Notes: generated from the sequence alone by a model not told the origin. DNA of 16,728 nt from B16-G9 sp964400655 (GCA_964400655.1 CAYNVN010000131.1:1-16728); one strand, 5' to 3'. Numbered from the stretch's first letter, positions 1-7,578 are shown. Program-made: numbers and translations.

Positions 1-58
1 TAACTCCTTTCAGTCGTTGTCATTCAATGGTCATTAGCCTCCCGGTGGTCGGCGGCAT

Positions 59-418
59 TCAGTTGCTTTTGATACCGATTGATTTAATGTAGTTATTAAG
101 TTTAACTCCGATATTATTAATCTCTTTTACGAAATAATTAAACTCCTCTTCGGTTATCAATTTCATGTTGAATGCTTTTGTAAGCCAGGTTTTAGTTTCA
201 TAAAGAGAACCTCTGGAATAGTAGCTGAAATGTCTGGCTTCTTTATAATGATATCTGCCAAACCCTTCGCTTAAATTGGCTGCCACTGAGTCAACAGCTC
301 TTACCAACTGCTTACCAATAGTATCCTTTGCAAAAAAGTCCCATTTGACAACAATATCCCAGACTTTTTCTCCAATTTCCATTGATAATTGATAAACCTG
401 TAATTCTTCCAGTTTCAT
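59..418 (-). CDS. Four-helix-bundle protein (23S rRNA intervening-sequence family)
   Basis: The 119-residue protein has the full signature of the four-helix-bundle family first found in intervening sequences of 23S rRNA genes: VWDIVVKWDFFAKDTIGKQL, then RAVDSVAANLSEGFGR near residues 40-54, then SRGSLYET near 68-75. Length is normal for the family, and it is all helical with no signal peptide. Its molecular role is not established; relatives include the accessory protein Avd of diversity-generating retroelements, but no reverse transcriptase or variable repeat is visible here. No rRNA surrounds it, so this is a free-standing copy. A purine-rich AGAAAG sits just before the ATG. It follows the thiolase on the same strand after about 125 bases that hold short repeats, so it is probably not a functional member of that operon. 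Confidence 0.85.
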   Translation of the reverse strand: MKLEELQVYQLSMEIGEKVWDIVVKWDFFAKDTIGKQLVRAVDSVAANLSEGFGRYHYKEARHFSYYSRGSLYETKTWLTKAFNMKLITEEEFNYFVKEINNIGVKLNNYIKSIGIKSN

Positions 419-476
419 CTTTCTTTTATTAAAACCTTTCTAAGCATAATTTCAACTAAACAAATGACTATTAACT

Positions 477-540
477 TACGGCGAAGCCGAATTACCGCGA
501 AGCGAATGACTACTGGATGACGGCAAAGCCGAATGACTAC
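477..540. repeat. Three imperfect short repeats (ACGGCGAAGCCGAATGACTAC type)
   Basis: Three degenerate units of about 16-23 bases lie back to back between the four-helix-bundle gene and the thiolase: TACGGCGAAGCCGAAT at 477-492, a unit containing CCGCGAAGCGAATGACTAC ending at 513, and GACGGCAAAGCCGAATGACTAC ending at 540. The GAATGACTAC ending is shared by units two and three. CGGC..GCCG within a unit can form a tiny hairpin. The last unit ends four bases before the thiolase stop codon. Short decaying repeats of this kind are common between genes in Bacteroidota; function unknown. Confidence 0.6.
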
Positions 541-543
541 TGC

Positions 544-1716
544 TTACAGCATCTCGTAAATTCCCGCAGCACCCTGTCCGGTACCGATACACATGGTTAC
601 CATACCGTACTTTTTACCGCGACGTTTCAGCTCGTTCAATATTTGAACCGTTAATTTGGCTCCGGTAGCTCCCAGCGGGTGACCCAAAGCGATGGCTCCT
701 CCGTTAACATTGACAATTTCGGGATTAAGGCCCATTTCGCGGATAACTACCAGACTTTGGGTTGCAAAGGCCTCGTTAAGTTCAATCAGGTCGATGTCGT
801 CCAGTTTCATACCGGCATGTTTTAAAACTTTGGGGATGGCTTTTGTAGGGCCGATACCCATTTTATAGGGCTCAACTCCCGCAACCTGATAATCCACAAG
901 GCGGGCAATGGGAGTAAGGTTGTAGCGTTTCAGGGCTTCTTCCGAAACCACCAGCACAAATCCTGCTCCGTCAGACATTTGTGAAGAGTTACCTGCGGTG
1001 GAGACACCATCGGCAGCAAAAGCGGGTTTTAAACGTGCCAACCCTTTTAATGTGGTGTCCCTTCGCGGGCCTTCGTCGGTATCGAATACCTTTTCGCGGG
1101 TTTTCATTTGTTTGCCGTCAAAATAGTTTTCCTTAACGGTAACGGGTACTATCTGGTCTTTAAAATAACCTTTGTCAATGGCGTTTATGGCTTTCATGTA
1201 CGAGTTTAAAGCAAACTCATCCAGCTCTTCCCGTTTAAGTTTATACTCGCGGGCAACCATTTCGGAAGTTAATCCCATGCTGAGGTACCAGTCGGGGTTG
1301 TTTTTTGCAACGGTTGGATTGGGAACCAGTCGCCAGCCGCCCATATTGATCATCGACATGGTTTCGGCACCTCCGGCAATGATTACATCGGCGATGCCCG
1401 CCGAAATTTTGGCCGAAGCAATGGCAATGGACTCAATTCCGGATGAGCAAAAACGATTGATGGTTGATCCGGGTACGTCAACGGTATCAAGCGACATGAG
1501 CGAAAGCAAACGTCCCATGTTCATTCCCGATTCTGCTTCGGGGAAAGCATTACCAACGACAATGTCGTCGATTTCCGATTTTTCTATTTGCGGGAAGTCC
1601 TCCATCAATCGTCTGATAACGGCCACGGCAATGTCATCGGGACGGGTAAAGCGCAGTGTACCTTTGGGTGCTTTACCGATGGCTGAACGATATCCGCCTA
1701 CTATATATGCATTCAT
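544..1716 (-). CDS. fadA: Acetyl-CoA acyltransferase (thiolase), FadA type
   Basis: A 390-residue thiolase that cleaves 3-ketoacyl-CoA with free CoA to give acetyl-CoA and a shortened acyl-CoA, the last step of beta-oxidation, in the cytoplasm. All catalytic landmarks are present: nucleophile Cys90 in NRFCSSG, the NEAFA motif at 314-318, His346 in GGAIALGHPLGATGA, and the second active-site Cys376 in CIGTGQG. Length is typical. It lies about 120 bases downstream of the dehydrogenase/hydratase fusion on the same strand, which fits a degradative FadA rather than a biosynthetic acetoacetyl-CoA thiolase. The intergenic stretch holds a small CCTCTT/AAGAGG hairpin (1760-1774) without a T-run, so read-through is expected. 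The start is the ATG opening MNAYIVGGYRSAIGK, the normal thiolase N-terminus. Confidence 0.93.
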   Translation of the reverse strand: MNAYIVGGYRSAIGKAPKGTLRFTRPDDIAVAVIRRLMEDFPQIEKSEIDDIVVGNAFPEAESGMNMGRLLSLMSLDTVDVPGSTINRFCSSGIESIAIASAKISAGIADVIIAGGAETMSMINMGGWRLVPNPTVAKNNPDWYLSMGLTSEMVAREYKLKREELDEFALNSYMKAINAIDKGYFKDQIVPVTVKENYFDGKQMKTREKVFDTDEGPRRDTTLKGLARLKPAFAADGVSTAGNSSQMSDGAGFVLVVSEEALKRYNLTPIARLVDYQVAGVEPYKMGIGPTKAIPKVLKHAGMKLDDIDLIELNEAFATQSLVVIREMGLNPEIVNVNGGAIALGHPLGATGAKLTVQILNELKRRGKKYGMVTMCIGTGQGAAGIYEML

Positions 1717-1837
1717 AATTATATTTTTTTCTTTGGTTAAATTTTTTCTTCCTCATAATCCTCTTTTTAAGAGGAGATAACTTACCTTTTTGTAATTATA
1801 CCGGGTAATCGTTTTGAGGGAGTTAACAACTTAATGG

Positions 1838-4240
1838 TTAATTTCTCAGTATTTTACCTTTTGTAATCAAACTCTGGATGCGTTCAAGTGTTTTGCGTTG
1901 CATGCAAAGCTCAAGAAATGCCCTTCTTTCAAGGTTTAGCAGGTACTGTTCCGACACTTCCGTCATGGCTTGTGATATTTCGCCACCGGCCATTACATAG
2001 CCCAGTTTTTCGGCAATCAGTTTGTCGTGTTCCGACATATAATGACCTACGGTAAAGCCGTCGGCACCCACGTAAACCATACCGAGAGCTTCCTGTCCCA
2101 GAACTTTTACATCATTACGCGGAGCCGGTTGCGAATAGCCTTTTTCGGCCATTTGCAATGCCGCTTTTTTAGCGTAGGCCAGCTGATGTTTACGGCTCAC
2201 AATTACCTCGTCCTGTCCCTCGCGCAAATATCCCAGGTCGAACGCTTCGTAAGCCGAGGTTGAAACTTTTGCCTGTCCGATGCTTAAATAACGATTAAGG
2301 AACTGGTTGGTACGGATGTCGCCGTTTTTCAGTTCGTCTCCAAGGCGCAGTGCAAACTCTTTGGTTCCGCCGCCGCCGGGGATAAGCCCTACACCAAACT
2401 CAACCAAACCCATATAGGTTTCGGCATGGGCTATTACTTTGTCGCTGTGCATACAAATTTCGCAACCGCCACCGAGGGCCATTCCATGAGGTGCGGCAAT
2501 TACCGGAATGGAAGAATATCTCAGGCGCATGGTGGTTTTTTGGAACCACTGAACGGCAAGGTCGAGGTCTTCCCATTCCTGCTCAATGGCCAGCATGTAA
2601 ATCATGCCCACATTGGCTCCGGCAGAAAAATGTTCGCCTTCATTGGAAATGATCAATGCTTTGTAATCGGCTTCGGCCATATCCATTGCTTTGTTAAGTC
2701 CTTCAAGAACCCCCTGCCCGATGGTGTTCATCTTGGTATGAAACTCCACATTCAGCACGCCGTCGCCCAAATCGAATACGGTAACATCGTTATTTTCCCA
2801 AACCACGTTGGTGGGACGAAGCACCTCAAGAGAAAGTATCTCATCCTGTCCCGGAATTTCGACGTACGATTTGGTTTTAAAATCGTAATAGAATTTTTTA
2901 CCGTTTTCCACCTTATAAAAGGAGGTAATTCCGGCTTCTAACATATCGTAAACCCACTGAGCCGGTTTTTTACCGGCTTCTTCCATGGCTTTAACGGTTT
3001 CGGGAACATTAACGGCATCCCAATTTTCAAAGGGTCCCAGTTTCCAGCCGAAACCTGCCTGTAAAGCATCATCCACTTTGTAAATGGCATCGGTAATTTC
3101 GGGAATACGGTTCGATACAAACTGGAAGAGGCTGTAAAACGATGCTCTGTAAAATTCGCCCGCTTTGCCTTTATCGGCCAGCAGTACAGGCATCCGTTTG
3201 CGCAAATCGTCGATACCTTTGGTTTTTTCAAACACCGGGAATTTGGGTTTCGGGTCTTCTTTATATTCTAAGGTGTCAAAATCGATGGTTAGGAATTTTT
3301 TCTTGCCGTCAACCACCTCTTTTTTATAGAAACCCTGTTTGGTTTTGGAACCGAGCCAGCCGTTTTCCAGCATTTTTTGCAAATAATCCGGAATTTGGAA
3401 AAGTTCGTTGGCTTCGTCGTTGGTATCGGCTTTAATGTTATTGGCTACGTGCACCAGTGTATCAAGACCCACCACATCGGCTGTACGGAACGTGGCTGAT
3501 TTGGCTCGTCCGATTACAGGGCCTGTGAGCTTGTCGATTTCGGTAATGGTTAAGCCATATTTTTTCACATTATTAAAAAGCTCCATGATGGAGAAAGTTC
3601 CCACACGGTTAGCAATAAATGCGGGTGTATCTTTGGCGATAACCGCCGTTTTGCCAAGAAAACGGGTTGAATAATCGGTAAAGAAGGAAATAACTTCCGG
3701 ATCGGTTTTGTGTGTGGGAATGATTTCGAAAAGTTGCAGGTAACGCGGCGGGTTGAAAAAGTGCGTTCCGCAAAAGTGTTTTTGAAAATCTTCGCTGCGG
3801 CCTTCAATCATTTTTTCAACCGAAATACCTGAAGTGTTGGTGGTAACCAGCGTTCCGGGGGTACGGAACTTATCCACTTTTTCAAAAATAATCTGTTTAA
3901 TGTCCAGACGTTCAACCACTACCTCAATTATCCAGTCGCAATCCTTGATTTTTTCAAAATCGTCATCAAAGTTGCCGGTGGTAATTCGTTTGGCAAAGCT
4001 TTGTTTGTAAATGGGTGATGGTTTTGATTTAAGCGCACTTTTTAAAGCATCGTTAACCAAACGGTTACGAACGGCTTTGTCGTTTAGTGTTAATCCTTTT
4101 GCTTTTTCGGCATCGGTAAGCTCGCGCGGGACAATGTCCAGCAGCAATACCTGCAGCCCGATGTTTGCAAAATGACAGGCAATGCCGGAGCCCATCACTC
4201 CGGAGCCTAACACCGCTACTTTTTTAATTCTGCGTGTCAT
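1838..4240 (-). CDS. fadN: 3-hydroxyacyl-CoA dehydrogenase / enoyl-CoA hydratase fusion, FadN type
   Basis: Bifunctional beta-oxidation enzyme of about 800 residues that hydrates trans-2-enoyl-CoA and oxidises the 3-hydroxyacyl-CoA with NAD+. The dehydrogenase comes first: Rossmann motif VAVLGSGVMGSG at the N-terminus, then catalytic His160 in GTHFFNPP paired with Glu172, the usual 12-residue spacing, and KDTPAFIANR. The hydratase follows: oxyanion region HFSAGANVG, catalytic Glu594 in LGGGCE and Glu614 in GLVEFGVGLIPGGGG, 20 apart as in crotonase. This order (dehydrogenase then hydratase) is that of Bacillus FadN and the reverse of E. coli FadB/FadJ. An in-frame ATG 75 bases upstream exists, but it lies inside the regulator gene; I take the ATG opening MTRRIKKVAVLGSG, which puts the Rossmann fold at the true N-terminus, 7 bases after the regulator's stop. 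Confidence 0.93.
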   Translation of the reverse strand: MTRRIKKVAVLGSGVMGSGIACHFANIGLQVLLLDIVPRELTDAEKAKGLTLNDKAVRNRLVNDALKSALKSKPSPIYKQSFAKRITTGNFDDDFEKIKDCDWIIEVVVERLDIKQIIFEKVDKFRTPGTLVTTNTSGISVEKMIEGRSEDFQKHFCGTHFFNPPRYLQLFEIIPTHKTDPEVISFFTDYSTRFLGKTAVIAKDTPAFIANRVGTFSIMELFNNVKKYGLTITEIDKLTGPVIGRAKSATFRTADVVGLDTLVHVANNIKADTNDEANELFQIPDYLQKMLENGWLGSKTKQGFYKKEVVDGKKKFLTIDFDTLEYKEDPKPKFPVFEKTKGIDDLRKRMPVLLADKGKAGEFYRASFYSLFQFVSNRIPEITDAIYKVDDALQAGFGWKLGPFENWDAVNVPETVKAMEEAGKKPAQWVYDMLEAGITSFYKVENGKKFYYDFKTKSYVEIPGQDEILSLEVLRPTNVVWENNDVTVFDLGDGVLNVEFHTKMNTIGQGVLEGLNKAMDMAEADYKALIISNEGEHFSAGANVGMIYMLAIEQEWEDLDLAVQWFQKTTMRLRYSSIPVIAAPHGMALGGGCEICMHSDKVIAHAETYMGLVEFGVGLIPGGGGTKEFALRLGDELKNGDIRTNQFLNRYLSIGQAKVSTSAYEAFDLGYLREGQDEVIVSRKHQLAYAKKAALQMAEKGYSQPAPRNDVKVLGQEALGMVYVGADGFTVGHYMSEHDKLIAEKLGYVMAGGEISQAMTEVSEQYLLNLERRAFLELCMQRKTLERIQSLITKGKILRN

Positions 4241-4247
4241 AATATTT

Positions 4248-4715
4248 TTATTTGTTAATGTTTTTGGAATTTTCATGTTCCCGGAACAAATCAATCTCTT
4301 CCTGAACCTGATCACGAATGACGGAGGTTACCCTTGCGAAAACCTCCATCTCCTTTTTATTTATTTTTTTGAACAGTTTTTCATTAAAATTTAACACCAC
4401 CGATTTGGCTTTTTCCCTCAACCGAAGCCCCTTTTCGGTAAGAAAGATTCGTACAACCCTCCTGTCCTGCTTGTCAGGCTGACGGTAAATAAGGCCATCG
4501 GTTTCCATGGTTTTTAGCAATCGGGTTAAACTTGCCGCCACCATCCCCATTAAAGGGGCAATTTTGGTAGCAGGGATACCCTCTTTGGGAATCAAGATCA
4601 AAACATAACCTATTCCCTGGGTTATTCCATTTTCTGCTGCGTAAAGATTATACATCCTCATCATCTTAAATAACGTGGCACGAATGTGATAATCAACGGT
4701 TTCTTCAATATTCAT
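4248..4715 (-). CDS. MarR-family transcriptional regulator
   Basis: A 155-residue winged-helix regulator. The recognition region (PATKIAPLMGMVAASLTRLL) is followed by the MarR wing signature GLIYRQPDKQDRRVVRIFLT and long terminal helices for dimerisation. It is the first gene of the operon with fadN (7-base gap) and fadA, so it most likely controls fatty-acid degradation and itself; an acyl-CoA or related ligand would be a reasonable inducer, but nothing in the sequence identifies it. A TATATTTGC promoter element lies 26 bases upstream, flanked by two copies of a near-palindrome that may be its operator. The start ATG fits that promoter, leaving a short leader. Confidence 0.9.
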   Translation of the reverse strand: MNIEETVDYHIRATLFKMMRMYNLYAAENGITQGIGYVLILIPKEGIPATKIAPLMGMVAASLTRLLKTMETDGLIYRQPDKQDRRVVRIFLTEKGLRLREKAKSVVLNFNEKLFKKINKKEMEVFARVTSVIRDQVQEEIDLFREHENSKNINK

Positions 4716-4727
4716 AATTAATAAATG

Positions 4728-4773
4728 TTATGCGTGCATTGCAAATATATGTAATTATACTGTGCGTGCATAA
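4728..4773 (-). promoter_or_regulatory. Promoter of the MarR-fadN-fadA operon with two candidate MarR operators
   Basis: On the minus strand, TATATTTGC (4749-4741) matches the Bacteroidota -7 consensus TAnnTTTG. It is flanked by ATGCACGCAT (4739-4730), an ATGC-AC-GCAT inverted repeat, and ATGCACGCAC (4771-4762), the same with one mismatch. The two sites are 32 bp apart, about three helical turns, so two dimers would sit on the same DNA face with the promoter between them. That layout suits autorepression. The promoter is seen directly; the operator role is inferred. Confidence 0.55.
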
Positions 4774-4838
4774 TATTTTTGTGAAAAAATCACAGTTTAT
4801 ATTCATTAAAACGGTTAAGTGATTTACATTATCCTTCT

Positions 4839-4847
4839 ATCTTTGCC
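4839..4847 (+). promoter_or_regulatory. Likely -7 promoter element for the M28/glutaminyl cyclase gene
   Basis: TATCTTTGC matches TAnnTTTG. It lies about 113 bases before the lipoprotein gene and points away from the divergent MarR operon. No clear -33 TTTG is seen. The implied leader is long for this group, about 105 bases, and holds a small open reading frame (4863-4988). Confidence 0.5.
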
Positions 4848-4959
4848 TTAAAATCAGATTAAATGTACCAATCCGTTCAAACAAAAATTACCATTAACCC
4901 ATATCAACAAATTACAGAAACCGTGGGGTTTATGAGATTACTTTTGGCGGGGTGTTGCA

Positions 4960-5973
4960 ATGATGAAAAACAAAATGATGAAAATTAAATATTCTTTCTT
5001 TCTGTTAAGCATGGTTGTGCTGCTGTTTGCATCGTGCGGAACACAAACCGGAAATAAAAAAGCACAAAAAAAAGATACAAGCCGTACAATTGTATCGGGA
5101 TTTAATGCCGATTCGGCGTATGCTTTTACGGCTAAACAGGTTGCTTTCGGGCCGCGTGTTCCGGGAACAAAGGCCCATGCCCAATGTGCATCATGGATGA
5201 TTAACAAGTTAAAACAGTTTAGCGATACCGTTTATATTCAAAAATTCAAAGCCCGTACTTACGACGGTGTTACCCGTACGGGAATAAACATCATCGGTTC
5301 TGTTAATCCTGACGAAACTTCAAGGGTTTTGTTGCTTGCTCACTGGGATTCGCGCCCGTTTGCCGATCACGACAAGGACCCTGCCAATTACCACAAACCC
5401 ATTGATGCGGCCAACGACGGTGCCAGTGGTGTAGCTGTGTTGCTGGAATTGATGCGGCAGTTTAAACTTAATAACCCTGAAAAGGGGGTTGATGTATTGC
5501 TGGTTGATTTGGAAGACTGGGGGCCTCCCGATTTTGAATCGCATCCATATAATGAAAACAACTGGGGACTGGGTTCGCAATATTGGGCCAAAACACCGCA
5601 TATTCCGGGCTATCAGGCCAATTATGGTATTTTGCTGGATATGGTGGGGGCTAAAAATCCCACATTTAAAAAAGAGTATTATTCCATGGGATTTGCAAGC
5701 TATGTGGTAAATGAAGTATGGCGTACTGCCGACGAGCTGGGTTACGGCGAATGGTTTGTCAATGCGGAAGGCGGGGCCATTTCGGACGACCATATATTTA
5801 TTAATAAATACAGGAATATTCCTACCATCGACATCATTCACCTTGACAGTCACAGCAGTAACGGCAGTTTTTACGAATATTGGCATACAACCGGTGATAC
5901 CATGGATAAAATTGACAAATCCACATTATTAATGGTAGGAAAGGTTGTTGGAACGGTGGTTTACAACAATTAA
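4960..5973 (+). CDS. Glutaminyl-peptide cyclotransferase-like M28 lipoprotein
   Basis: The 337-residue protein begins with a lipoprotein signal ending in LFASC (Cys26), so it should be lipid-anchored outside the cytoplasm. The rest is an M28-type zinc fold of the glutaminyl cyclase kind: HWDSRP, then Asp153 in DAANDGASG, Glu185-Asp186 in DLEDWG, and His309 in YWHTTGDT. By family analogy Asp153, Asp186 and His309 bind one zinc and Glu185 is the general base. Such enzymes convert N-terminal Gln to pyroglutamate; the size resembles the membrane-bound cyclase of Porphyromonas. Two other secreted proteins in this window have Gln at the predicted mature N-terminus, which fits. An aminopeptidase activity cannot be excluded from sequence alone. 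Four in-frame ATGs (4960, 4963, 4975, 4978) are possible starts; 4978 would give a compact 20-residue signal. Confidence 0.85.
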   Translation: MMKNKMMKIKYSFFLLSMVVLLFASCGTQTGNKKAQKKDTSRTIVSGFNADSAYAFTAKQVAFGPRVPGTKAHAQCASWMINKLKQFSDTVYIQKFKARTYDGVTRTGINIIGSVNPDETSRVLLLAHWDSRPFADHDKDPANYHKPIDAANDGASGVAVLLELMRQFKLNNPEKGVDVLLVDLEDWGPPDFESHPYNENNWGLGSQYWAKTPHIPGYQANYGILLDMVGAKNPTFKKEYYSMGFASYVVNEVWRTADELGYGEWFVNAEGGAISDDHIFINKYRNIPTIDIIHLDSHSSNGSFYEYWHTTGDTMDKIDKSTLLMVGKVVGTVVYNN

Positions 5974-6085
5974 AGTTAAAAACAGATAAAATTACCGGGG
6001 GGAGTATATTTATACAGAAGCAGAATGTTTATTACAACAGGTTTAAAATTTAGATTAACATTTTTTATTTGCCTGAAAAATGATA

Positions 6086-6094
6086 TAAATTTGC
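6086..6094 (+). promoter_or_regulatory. Likely -7 promoter element of tRNA-Lys
   Basis: TAAATTTGC matches TAnnTTTG and ends 18 bases before the tRNA 5' end. A TTTG at 6068-6071 is closer (14 bases) than the usual -33 spacing, so I do not assign it with confidence. Confidence 0.5.
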
Positions 6095-6112
6095 CATCCT
6101 GTTTTAACACTA

Positions 6113-6188
<76 letters not shown>

Positions 6189-6200
6189 GTAGGTTGGATA

Positions 6201-6244
6201 AGGGCGAGAAGCCTGTCCCGATGAAGGATGAATCGGGAAGCCCT
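6201..6244 (+). ncRNA. Structured trailer RNA element, copy 1
   Basis: Outer stem AGGGC (6201-6205) pairs with GCCCT (6240-6244). Inner stem TCCCGAT (6216-6222) pairs with ATCGGGA (6232-6238) around a 9-base loop. The 5' side bulges out GAGAAGCCTG (6206-6215); the 3' side has a single A (6239). The 3' strand of the outer stem comes from the tRNA-end duplicate. No known family is recognised. Confidence 0.55.
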
Positions 6245-6266
6245 GCCGGGGAGACGATTAGAGGGG

Positions 6267-6311
6267 AGGGCGAGAAACATGTTCCGATAAGGCACGTCAT
6301 CGGAGAGCCCT
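6267..6311 (+). ncRNA. Structured trailer RNA element, copy 2
   Basis: Same architecture as copy 1. Outer stem AGGGC (6267-6271) pairs with GCCCT (6307-6311). Inner stem TTCCGAT (6282-6288) pairs with ATCGGAG (6299-6305) around a 10-base loop. The 10-base bulge is GAGAAACATG (6272-6281) and a single A (6306) sits opposite. Relative to copy 1, one C-G pair has become T-A and one T-A has become T-G, so pairing is kept while the loop sequence has changed completely. Confidence 0.55.
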
Positions 6312-6330
6312 GCCGCCGGAACGACAATAC

Positions 6331-6371
6331 AAAGAGCCTTGTAAAACATAAGTTTACAAGGCTCTTTTTTT
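6331..6371 (+). terminator. Rho-independent terminator of the tRNA-Lys transcript
   Basis: A perfect 15-bp stem, AAAGAGCCTTGTAAA (6331-6345) with its complement at 6353-6367, has a 7-base loop and a T-run at 6365-6371. It places the end of the tRNA transcript about 180 bases after the tRNA, so the repeat array is transcribed with it. Confidence 0.9.
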
Positions 6372-6451
6372 ATATCGGTGTAACAAAACCGAAAAATTAC
6401 CTTCCCACCCTTTTCGTTTAGCTATTTCCGGATAACAATTATCAAAAACAC

Positions 6452-6460
6452 TATCTTTGC
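6452..6460 (+). promoter_or_regulatory. -7 promoter element of meaB
   Basis: TATCTTTGC, a clean TAnnTTTG match, lies 20 bases before the ATG at 6481. It overlaps the alternative upstream ATG at 6457 and so rules that start out. Confidence 0.65.
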
Positions 6461-6480
6461 TCATTACACACCACGTGTCG

Positions 6481-7578
6481 ATGGAAAAAAATAAAAACCA
6501 TATTGAGAGTGCTTTAAAGGTTAACAAAGGGGTTGAACAGCCTTCTATTGTAAACCCCGGTTTGTCGGCAGGAATCAAAAACAGGTTTAAAAAGGAAAAA
6601 CTATCGGCCGAACAATATTTTACGGGAATCCGTAACGGCGACCGCACGCTGTTAAGCCGTGCCATTACCCTTATCGAAAGTACCTTGCCCGAAGATAAAA
6701 AAACCGCCAAAGCATTAATCAATATGTCTCTTCCTTTTTCGGGCAACTCATTCCGCATTGGCATAACAGGTGTACCCGGTGTGGGTAAAAGTACCTTTAT
6801 CGAATCGTTTGGATTAACGATGATAGAAAAGGGAAAACAGGTAGCCGTACTGGCCATCGACCCCAGCAGCAGTCGTACCAAAGGAAGTATTTTGGGTGAT
6901 AAAACAAGGATGGAAAAACTGAGCGTTAACAAAAATGCCTTTATCCGTCCTTCGTCAAGCGCCGGAACGTTGGGAGGCGTTTCGCGAAATACACGCGAAT
7001 CGATTGTTTTGTGCGAAGCGGCCGGTTTCGATATCATTCTTATCGAAACGGTCGGTGTCGGGCAGTCGGAAACAGCGGTATCCCAAATGGTTGATTTTTT
7101 TCTTTTGCTGATGCTTGCCGGCGGTGGCGACGAACTGCAGGGAATAAAACGCGGTATTATGGAAATGGCCGATTTAATCGTTATCAACAAAGCCGATGGC
7201 GATAACCGTCAAAAAGCCGATCTTGCCAAAAGAGAATACCAAAACGCCCTGCACCTTTTCCCGCCTGCCGAAAGCGGCTGGATACCTAAAGTGGTTACGG
7301 CATCGGGTCTTACCGGCGAAGGTTTAAACAATATTGCGGAACAACTCGACCGCTTTCTTAACAAAACCAAAAAGAACAACTATTTTGAACATCACCGTAA
7401 ACAACAACTTATTGCCATTTTAAAAGAAACCATCGGCGATACGCTTGCCGACAGGTTTTACAGCCACCAAACAATCAAAGAGATGTTGTTGAAGTTTGAA
7501 ACCATGATTCTAAAAGGGGAAATTACCCCGTATGATGCCGCCGACAAATTGATGGAATATTATTTTACAACATTATGA
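6481..7578 (+). CDS. meaB: Methylmalonyl-CoA mutase-associated GTPase MeaB (ArgK family)
   Basis: A 365-residue cytoplasmic G protein that guards and reloads adenosylcobalamin in methylmalonyl-CoA mutase. The family landmarks are present: P-loop GVPGVGKST at residues 97-105, AIDPSSSRTKGSILGDKTRM, the switch region ETVGVGQSE, and the G4 motif NKAD at 236-239. The C-terminal helical part ends in a dimerisation-like segment, and the length is normal. The mutase subunits are not in this window, so MeaB is separated from its partner here. The ATG at 6481 is chosen because the promoter element overlaps the earlier ATG. The gene overlaps the next by ATGA, suggesting translational coupling to a metallophosphoesterase, an unexpected partner. 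Confidence 0.92.
   Translation: MEKNKNHIESALKVNKGVEQPSIVNPGLSAGIKNRFKKEKLSAEQYFTGIRNGDRTLLSRAITLIESTLPEDKKTAKALINMSLPFSGNSFRIGITGVPGVGKSTFIESFGLTMIEKGKQVAVLAIDPSSSRTKGSILGDKTRMEKLSVNKNAFIRPSSSAGTLGGVSRNTRESIVLCEAAGFDIILIETVGVGQSETAVSQMVDFFLLLMLAGGGDELQGIKRGIMEMADLIVINKADGDNRQKADLAKREYQNALHLFPPAESGWIPKVVTASGLTGEGLNNIAEQLDRFLNKTKKNNYFEHHRKQQLIAILKETIGDTLADRFYSHQTIKEMLLKFETMILKGEITPYDAADKLMEYYFTTL

Noticed and set aside
1760..1774. CCTCTT/AAGAGG hairpin between fadN and fadA as a terminator
   Set aside because: On the transcribed minus strand it is followed by ATTATGAGG, not a T-run, so it is unlikely to terminate.
1172..1780. 202-codon plus-strand ORF over the thiolase
   Set aside because: Antisense shadow of a clearly conserved thiolase; no family resemblance.
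4863..4988. 41-codon ORF in the leader of the glutaminyl cyclase gene, starting 15 bases after the -7 element and ending inside the gene's start region
   Set aside because: The predicted peptide has no recognisable domain, signal or ribosome-binding site, and its end overlaps four alternative ATGs. Chance is the simpler reading, although a coupled leader cannot be excluded.
6354..7190. Long antisense ORF (278 codons)
   Set aside because: Shadow of the MeaB reading frame. MeaB motifs are unambiguous on the plus strand.
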